Source of the DNA: CAKSHC01 sp045594545
GTDB taxonomy: Bacteria; Bacillota; Clostridia; Oscillospirales; UMGS1783
Direction: 5' to 3'
NCBI GenBank assembly: GCA_045594545.1
Contig: JAZNYQ010000006.1
Location: 1 to 19,094 of the forward strand
DNA length: 19,094 nucleotides
Of the stretch, positions 14,603 through 19,094 are shown piece by piece. The translations under genes were made by a program, and so were the position numbers. The notes under the pieces were generated by a model. The model did no database searches. It had not been told where the DNA came from and worked only from the letters and a program-made list of their open reading frames with translations. Each line of letters starts with the position of its first letter. Position 1 is the first letter of the stretch.

Positions 14603-17600
14603 TCATACTCCTGTTCTTGTGTACTGATAGGTACGGGTCGCATCGGCCGTCGGAACCACCGACACTCCGGTAGAAGACACCACCTGCGGGGTAGAAGTAA
14701 TCACTATGATGTCCCCGTCTATCGCATCAAAGCCCATGACCGTCAGCGTGATCGCCCAGTTGCCGGTGCTCTCCAGCTTCTTTGCCGCATACAAGCTCAG
14801 CGTTTCGGCGGTAAATACGTAGGTCTTGTTTACCTTCTCCTCACCGTCTACCGTTACCGCCAGCTGTGTCTGCAGGGCGATGTCGGCATTGGCTGCGTCC
14901 TTCAGAAGTTCATAGGCTCGATCCGCCAGATCCACCTGGAAGCCAAACTTGTAACGGTTGCTGTTCTCTCCCGCTTTCTGTAAGTGCGTCGTCTGCGCCG
15001 TAAAGAACCGATAACATCCGTTAGCGCTGTCATACAGCGGCAACATGGCGTTGTTTTCTACGATCTGCAGATAATAGGTTTCATTCGCGGCATCGTTCTT
15101 GGCGATCTTAATGCCGCCTTTGCCCTCGGTAGCATCGATAATCATGCTGGCAGAGGTAACGGCCGAAACCTGCGCCGCCGTCACGGTGTAGCCGTTGAGA
15201 TCCAATGTCGTATCGATCGGAATCACCAGTTGCGCCACCGTATAATCCTGCGTCAGCACAACCTTATCCTGATCGTTGAGCGCGGTCTGCAAACTGTCAA
15301 ATTTCAACGAGCCGGTACCGTAGTGCGCCGTAACCGTGCGGTAATACTGCTCCGCCAAGGCCGCCGATCCCGCTACACTCAGATGAATCTTGTCACTGCA
15401 CAACCCCGCTTCGCCTAAGGCATCCACCGCAGTGAAATTATCGTTGAATACGATCTTTGTGCCCTGTGCCGCCAGATTAACTACCATATCTTCAAGCAAT
15501 CCGTTGTAGGTGCTGACCATGGTCTGTTTCAGTTCTACATTTTCACCCTCAGCCCGAGGCGTCAGCGACGAGCAGACAATGGTGCCCTGCTCACCCAGAT
15601 AAGAATCGATGGTATCAAGGAATATCTCATAGCGATCGATCTGCGCCGCCAGATCCCCTTCTGCCGTCGTGCCGGCATGGATCATGCGCGTCAGATCGTT
15701 GGTGCCCAGCATCAGCAGTACCACGTCGGGGGCATACTTGGTGCAAAGCCCGTCAATGAGCGCATCCACACCGGGATGCCCCGCCTCGCCCCAGATATCG
15801 GTCACTACATAACCGGGGAATCCGGCATGGCGAAGCAAACGGGTCTCGGACAGAGTCGTCGTCGCCGTCACTTCACTGCCGACAAAAACGACCCGTCCCC
15901 AATACTCGGTCAGCGCCTGCGACAACTGCGCGCGGTAACTGACCTTCAATTCCGACGATGCCAGATCCTGATTCACACCGTAGGTGATCGAATCACCCAA
16001 CGGCATGACCCGCAAGGGACGAACCTCGCCCCGCTTGGTCAGATACCAGCCGCTCGCAATATCCTGCGAATCGACACCCAACCGCGTCAACGCGATGTCA
16101 GCCTCCTCGCCCTCATCGCTGTCGGCCAGCACCATCTTGCCGCCGACAACCAGTTGATATCTCTCGTTATCGCACCGAACCAGCAAGACCTTGCAGGGAT
16201 AATCGGACAATACGGGAGTGGCCCCCGTCAGATCCAGATACTGTCCCTCTCCGTCGGTCAGTACATACATGTTGACCCCGTCGATCTTCTCCAGATACCA
16301 TTCATCCACCGCACCAACCGCTAAGGCCCGTCCGGTATCGGTATTCATAAAATGATAGGGAAGAGCCGAATCCATCTCATCCGAGAAATCCTCTCCGTGA
16401 TCAATCGTTTCATCCTGCCACGGATCAAGCAGTGCCTGCGCCGGCGTCACCAGATCGCATCCGTACACGTCCTTCATGGCAGAAGCGGCCAATACGATCA
16501 TGGCCTGATTCGTCGCATCAAGCGCATCGGCAAAGGTGATCTTCCATTGCCCGTCATACTCGGCACCCGACACCGACTCGGCCGCTACGGCCGCCTTCTC
16601 GGCTACCGTAATGCCGCTGATATCGTTAAGTGCCACCGGTCGGCTAAAGTCTACCAGCACCACCGCGTCATCCACCATCTGCGCACCCACCACCTTGGTG
16701 GTCGCGCCTACAAAGGTAATCGGCTGCCAGGCAATGTCCACACTGCCCGCCTGTCGGTTGGCGGCAATCGGCAAGCCGTTTTTATCGGTACCCACCGTCG
16801 GGCTGACCGAGCAGTTACCCAGATCGGCCGTCTTGTTGTACTCGACAATGCGGATGCCCGCATTGGTGGGAATGCTGTCGTAACTGCCTAAATTGAATGC
16901 CATCTGAATGGTCGTGCCGTAGGTCTTGCCATTATATTCCTCGCCATCCACATACACGATGTCGGTCTTGGGCTGGAACTGATAATGTCCGGCCGCATTG
17001 GCGTCGGGGTTATAATCCCAGGTCATACGGAATCCGCCCGCCACATCGTCCAGATTCACAGGCGCCGAAAAGGTCAGCGTCACCAGCCCCGAAGCGGGAT
17101 CGGACACTTCCGCCTTCACAAACTGTGTCAAAGACCGAATCGCTGTCGCCTGCTTCCATGCAATATTATTTGTGCCGTCCTTATGTGTACCAAGCACGGC
17201 CCGTCCGTCAATACCCACGATATTAGACTTAGAAATCAATCCGTTATCTCCGTCGCCGCCTGTGTATTCAATCAGACGTACGCCGGTAGTCGCATCCGGA
17301 ACATAGCCGTACAACTCGCCGTCAATCTTAGCCGATGCATGCTTAAAATCGATCCGTACCGTCTTAGAATAGAGGGATCCATCCACTTCAGTCACATCTC
17401 CGATATACGAGATGGATCGCGGCAGATATTGCGGGGCGGCTCCCGCATAACTGCGGCAGCATCGAATCGCATTATTCAGATTGGCAAAAGTAACCGGCGC
17501 AGAAAAGGTAAGGGTTGCCAACCATCCGTCAAATTGTACGTCATCCAGCGTGATCGGTCGATGCAAATCGGCCCATGCTACATCATAGTTTCCGTCAAGA

Positions 17601-18076
17601 TACTGCGCTTTGACCGGATTACCGCTGATACCAACGATCGTCTCGGTATCCAACACCCCGTTATTTGGGTTCTTCTTGGAATAACTCTCCAAAAGGCGAA
17701 CACCGGCTGTACCGCTGGGAACGGTACCGTTGGTAACCGTAAATTGTAATCGCAACACATCGGAATAGGTCTTATCCCCCTGTGTCTGCGGATTCAGGTA
17801 GATGCTGCTGTCCGTGTTATGCTCCCAGTACTGCCACCACGTCGAGCCTTCGGCATTTTGTGCATACTTGCTGCATAACTTAGCTATACAACTCGATGTC
17901 CATGCCACGTGTACCGGCTCCGAGAAGTGCAGATCCACGGTAACCTTTGTCGATGTGCGGTCAATCTCATATGCCGCATCAAAGGTAACATATTCAGCAT
18001 CTGCCGCCGACACCGACAGAGGAATCGCGGCCACCAACATGGCCATGATCAGGATCCATGCGAAACATTTTTTCAT
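14603..18076 (-). CDS. Secreted multidomain SGNH/GDSL hydrolase (CE3-like esterase) with Ig-like repeats
   Basis: A 1157-aa exported protein. Signal peptide 1-24 (MKKCFAWILIMAMLVAAIPL, cleavage after SVSA). Residues 27-450 hold three related repeats of about 140 aa, each with a core like TLTFSAPV and ending GVRLIEY...VGI...(V/I)AW; a fourth, partial repeat is at 452-535 (LVDFSRPVALND). Residues about 572-683 look like a beta-trefoil (ricin-type) sugar-binding module. The SGNH hydrolase (688-915) has catalytic S696 in PLGDSITYG, G752 or G755, N793 in GTND, and D895/H898 in SDKIHLS, a layout like carbohydrate esterase family 3. The C-terminal 240 residues match nothing I recognise, and there is no LPXTG or SLH anchor. 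Deacetylation of xylan or another polysaccharide is inferred. AGGAG lies 11 nt before the ATG. Confidence 0.88.
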   Translation of the reverse strand: MKKCFAWILIMAMLVAAIPLSVSAADAEYVTFDAAYEIDRTSTKVTVDLHFSEPVHVAWTSSCIAKLCSKYAQNAEGSTWWQYWEHNTDSSIYLNPQTQGDKTYSDVLRLQFTVTNGTVPSGTAGVRLLESYSKKNPNNGVLDTETIVGISGNPVKAQYLDGNYDVAWADLHRPITLDDVQFDGWLATLTFSAPVTFANLNNAIRCCRSYAGAAPQYLPRSISYIGDVTEVDGSLYSKTVRIDFKHASAKIDGELYGYVPDATTGVRLIEYTGGDGDNGLISKSNIVGIDGRAVLGTHKDGTNNIAWKQATAIRSLTQFVKAEVSDPASGLVTLTFSAPVNLDDVAGGFRMTWDYNPDANAAGHYQFQPKTDIVYVDGEEYNGKTYGTTIQMAFNLGSYDSIPTNAGIRIVEYNKTADLGNCSVSPTVGTDKNGLPIAANRQAGSVDIAWQPITFVGATTKVVGAQMVDDAVVLVDFSRPVALNDISGITVAEKAAVAAESVSGAEYDGQWKITFADALDATNQAMIVLAASAMKDVYGCDLVTPAQALLDPWQDETIDHGEDFSDEMDSALPYHFMNTDTGRALAVGAVDEWYLEKIDGVNMYVLTDGEGQYLDLTGATPVLSDYPCKVLLVRCDNERYQLVVGGKMVLADSDEGEEADIALTRLGVDSQDIASGWYLTKRGEVRPLRVMPLGDSITYGVNQDLASSELKVSYRAQLSQALTEYWGRVVFVGSEVTATTTLSETRLLRHAGFPGYVVTDIWGEAGHPGVDALIDGLCTKYAPDVVLLMLGTNDLTRMIHAGTTAEGDLAAQIDRYEIFLDTIDSYLGEQGTIVCSSLTPRAEGENVELKQTMVSTYNGLLEDMVVNLAAQGTKIVFNDNFTAVDALGEAGLCSDKIHLSVAGSAALAEQYYRTVTAHYGTGSLKFDSLQTALNDQDKVVLTQDYTVAQLVIPIDTTLDLNGYTVTAAQVSAVTSASMIIDATEGKGGIKIAKNDAANETYYLQIVENNAMLPLYDSANGCYRFFTAQTTHLQKAGENSNRYKFGFQVDLADRAYELLKDAANADIALQTQLAVTVDGEEKVNKTYVFTAETLSLYAAKKLESTGNWAITLTVMGFDAIDGDIIVITSTPQVVSSTGVSVVPTADATRTYQYTRTGV

Positions 18077-18098
18077 AGCGCAAAAAACTCCTTTCTTT

Positions 18099-18104
18099 AT
18101 TATA
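18099..18104 (-). promoter_or_regulatory. Possible -10 box for the secreted esterase gene
   Basis: A perfect TATAAT on the minus strand, 22 bp before the ATG. The -35 region at the right distance is weak (T-rich CCTTTT), so an activator or another element may help. Confidence 0.45.
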
Positions 18105-18170
18105 ATTCCACTATATCAGCCAAAAGGATTTTTCTGCCATAGAAATAAGAGTGGTGAATATGGACAAAAA

Positions 18171-18203
18171 ATAGAGCCTATCACACGATAGGCTCTTTCT
18201 TTT
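18171..18203 (-). terminator. Terminator overlapping the 3' end of the coiled-coil gene
   Basis: A perfect 10-bp stem, AGAGCCTATC and GATAGGCTCT (18173-18182 and 18187-18196), with a 4-nt loop. On the minus strand it is followed by ATTTTTT; on the plus strand by TTCTTTT. The last codons and stop (18181-18183) of the minus-strand gene are in the stem and loop. Confidence 0.85.
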
Positions 18204-18717
18204 CGGTTTCGGTCAGGATTTCCTGAACCTGTTCGGATACCGGTCCGGGATGGTCGGTCACCAGTTGCTTGCTTTCCTTTTCTACGTAGGTCATGCCCTC
18301 AACCTCTTTTTTCAGGTCTTTCATCACGTCGGCATAGATGCGGGCATACTCATCGTCTTCCTCTTTGTCTTCCGGTTCCATGCGTTTCTCCTGCAGTTCG
18401 TCCAGCAACGAAGCCACGTCCTTGGTCACCGACATATCGGGCATCTCGGGCGACCCGTAGGGCGCCTTGTCCTTGACCTGCGCAATGCGGTCAAAGATCT
18501 CATTCTTTTTCTGCTCCACCGCATCGGCTACCGCCGCCTGCGTGGCCGCACGAAGCTCGGCGCTCTCCCGCGTCTGCTCCTGCACCAGCTCATCTACCGC
18601 AATGGCCTTGTCTTCCACCAACTGCTGTACCTGCTGGGCGCCGGCCGCCGCCGTCTCCAAAAGGACATCGGCTACCTTTTTAAATTCACTCACTTCACGA
18701 TTTTCTGTGGTTTCCAT
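18181..18717 (-). CDS. Charged coiled-coil protein of unknown family
   Basis: A 178-aa protein without signal peptide or membrane helix. Residues about 10-85 are predicted long amphipathic helix, Ala/Gln/Glu-rich (FKKVADVLLETAAAGAQQVQ, LRAATQAAVADAVEQKKNEI). A short Pro/Gly/Met break follows (APYGSPEMPDMS), then a very acidic helix at 100-150 (EPEDKEEDDEYARIYADVMK) and a loose tail. I do not recognise a family. It could be a cytosolic scaffold or chaperone-like protein; no catalytic motif is visible. GGAG lies 6 nt before the ATG and a good promoter lies 40 bp upstream. Single-gene unit; the stop is inside the terminator. It is divergent from the radical SAM gene. Confidence 0.8.
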   Translation of the reverse strand: METTENREVSEFKKVADVLLETAAAGAQQVQQLVEDKAIAVDELVQEQTRESAELRAATQAAVADAVEQKKNEIFDRIAQVKDKAPYGSPEMPDMSVTKDVASLLDELQEKRMEPEDKEEDDEYARIYADVMKDLKKEVEGMTYVEKESKQLVTDHPGPVSEQVQEILTETEKKEPIV

Positions 18718-18753
18718 AAGTTCTCCCCGTCGAGACGTTTCTTATTTGTCCCT

Positions 18754-18782
18754 ATTATAGCAGATTTTCCCTCAACTTGCAA
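18754..18782 (-). promoter_or_regulatory. Promoter for the 178-aa coiled-coil gene
   Basis: On the minus strand TTGCAA (18777-18782, four of six to TTGACA) and TATAAT (18754-18759) are 17 bp apart. Confidence 0.65.
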
Positions 18783-18794
18783 CCCCAAAAGTTC

Positions 18795-18824
18795 TTGTGC
18801 CCCGCCACCCCCTTGTGCTATACT
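18795..18824 (+). promoter_or_regulatory. Extended -10 promoter directly before the radical SAM start
   Basis: TGC-TATACT: extended TG at 18816-18817 and -10 at 18819-18824, with a weak -35 TTGTGC at 18795-18800 (18-bp spacer). Seven bases past the -10 is the A of the ATG at 18831. Confidence 0.6.
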
Positions 18825-18830
18825 GAAACC

Positions 18831-19094
18831 ATGGAACCATTATGTACCCTCTGCCCCCGTCGTTGCGGGACAGACCGATCCAAAACCAAAGGCCTCTGCG
18901 GCGCCCCCGATACCCTGTTGCTGGCGCGCGCCGCCCTGCATCATTGGGAAGAACCCTGCCTCTCGGGACGGCAGGGTAGCGGCGCTGTCTTTTTTTGCGG
19001 TTGCAATATGGGCTGTGCCTTCTGCCAAAATTATGATATCTCCCAAACCCCCACAGGCAAACCCGTTACCCCCGCCCGCCTGCAGGAGATTTTC
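18831..19094 (+). CDS. Radical SAM protein, PflA-like (PflX/MJ0808 type), 3' partial
   Basis: The first 88 codons of a radical SAM enzyme; the frame is open to the right edge of the window. An N-terminal Cys set (C5, C8, C12, C23 in LCTLCPRRCGTDRSKTKGLC) is followed by ARAALHHWEEPCLSGRQGSG and the radical SAM motif C58-NMG-C62-AF-C65 in CGCNMGCAFCQNYDIS, which holds the 4Fe-4S cluster that cleaves S-adenosylmethionine. The whole N-terminus matches proteins annotated as pyruvate-formate-lyase activating enzyme homologues, whose true substrate is mostly unknown. There is no Shine-Dalgarno sequence before the ATG, and the -10 box ends 6 bp upstream, so translation is probably leaderless. It is divergent from the coiled-coil gene. 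Confidence 0.92.
   Translation, partial: MEPLCTLCPRRCGTDRSKTKGLCGAPDTLLLARAALHHWEEPCLSGRQGSGAVFFCGCNMGCAFCQNYDISQTPTGKPVTPARLQEIF

Noticed and set aside
1..19094. tRNA, rRNA, insertion sequences, transposases, prophage or toxin-antitoxin genes
   Set aside because: I looked for these on both strands and saw no cloverleaf, no transposase motif, no long terminal inverted repeats and no typical toxin or antitoxin frame.

Overview
The window reads as chromosomal DNA of an uncultured Gram-positive Clostridia (Bacillota) bacterium, most likely from the Oscillospirales/Ruminococcaceae area. The reasons are a moderately high GC content (about 55% where I counted by hand), strong AGGAGG-type ribosome sites, sigma-A promoters with TATAAT boxes, tight minus-strand operons with ATGA and TAATG junctions, and typical Firmicute genes (coaD next to rsmD, trmK next to the Nif3-like gene, rqcH). 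Genus assignment is inference only.

Layout. At 1-779 (+) is the 3' part of a secreted D,D-carboxypeptidase with an Ig-like domain. It converges on a minus-strand run that fills 793-13443. Read in the direction of transcription, that run is: DUF1858 redox protein, trmK, Nif3-like, rqcH; then a clear promoter and rsmD, coaD, a coiled-coil protein and a terminator; then rlmD, a small palindrome array, a 5'-truncated low-GC four-helix-bundle (S23-like) gene, a GH43-type glycosidase, a membrane-anchored glycerophosphodiesterase, a U32 family protein and a 51-aa membrane protein, then a terminator; then a histidine phosphatase and a MATE exporter. A divergent promoter region at 13444-13616 serves DUF1858 (-) and an SDR oxidoreductase (+).

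The SDR shares a strong bidirectional terminator with a minus-strand pair: a 1157-aa secreted multidomain SGNH/GDSL (CE3-like) esterase with Ig-like repeats, and, overlapping its stop codon, a previously unlisted 38-aa peptide gene. Further right are a charged coiled-coil protein of unknown family (-) and, divergently, the first 88 codons of a PflA-like radical SAM enzyme (+), which appears to be leaderless.

Functionally the centre is a housekeeping block for ribosome and tRNA maintenance (TrmK, RqcH, RsmD, RlmD, a U32-type RNA hydroxylase) plus coenzyme A synthesis. The flanks are envelope and carbohydrate functions. The most unusual piece is at 7071-7156, between rlmD and the truncated S23-like gene. 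There, four different short palindromes are separated by a repeated TTCATG/AATTCATG word, and this word also occurs inside the conserved codons of the S23-like gene. The array takes the place of the gene's missing N-terminus. The second is the 38-aa peptide coupled to the large secreted esterase.
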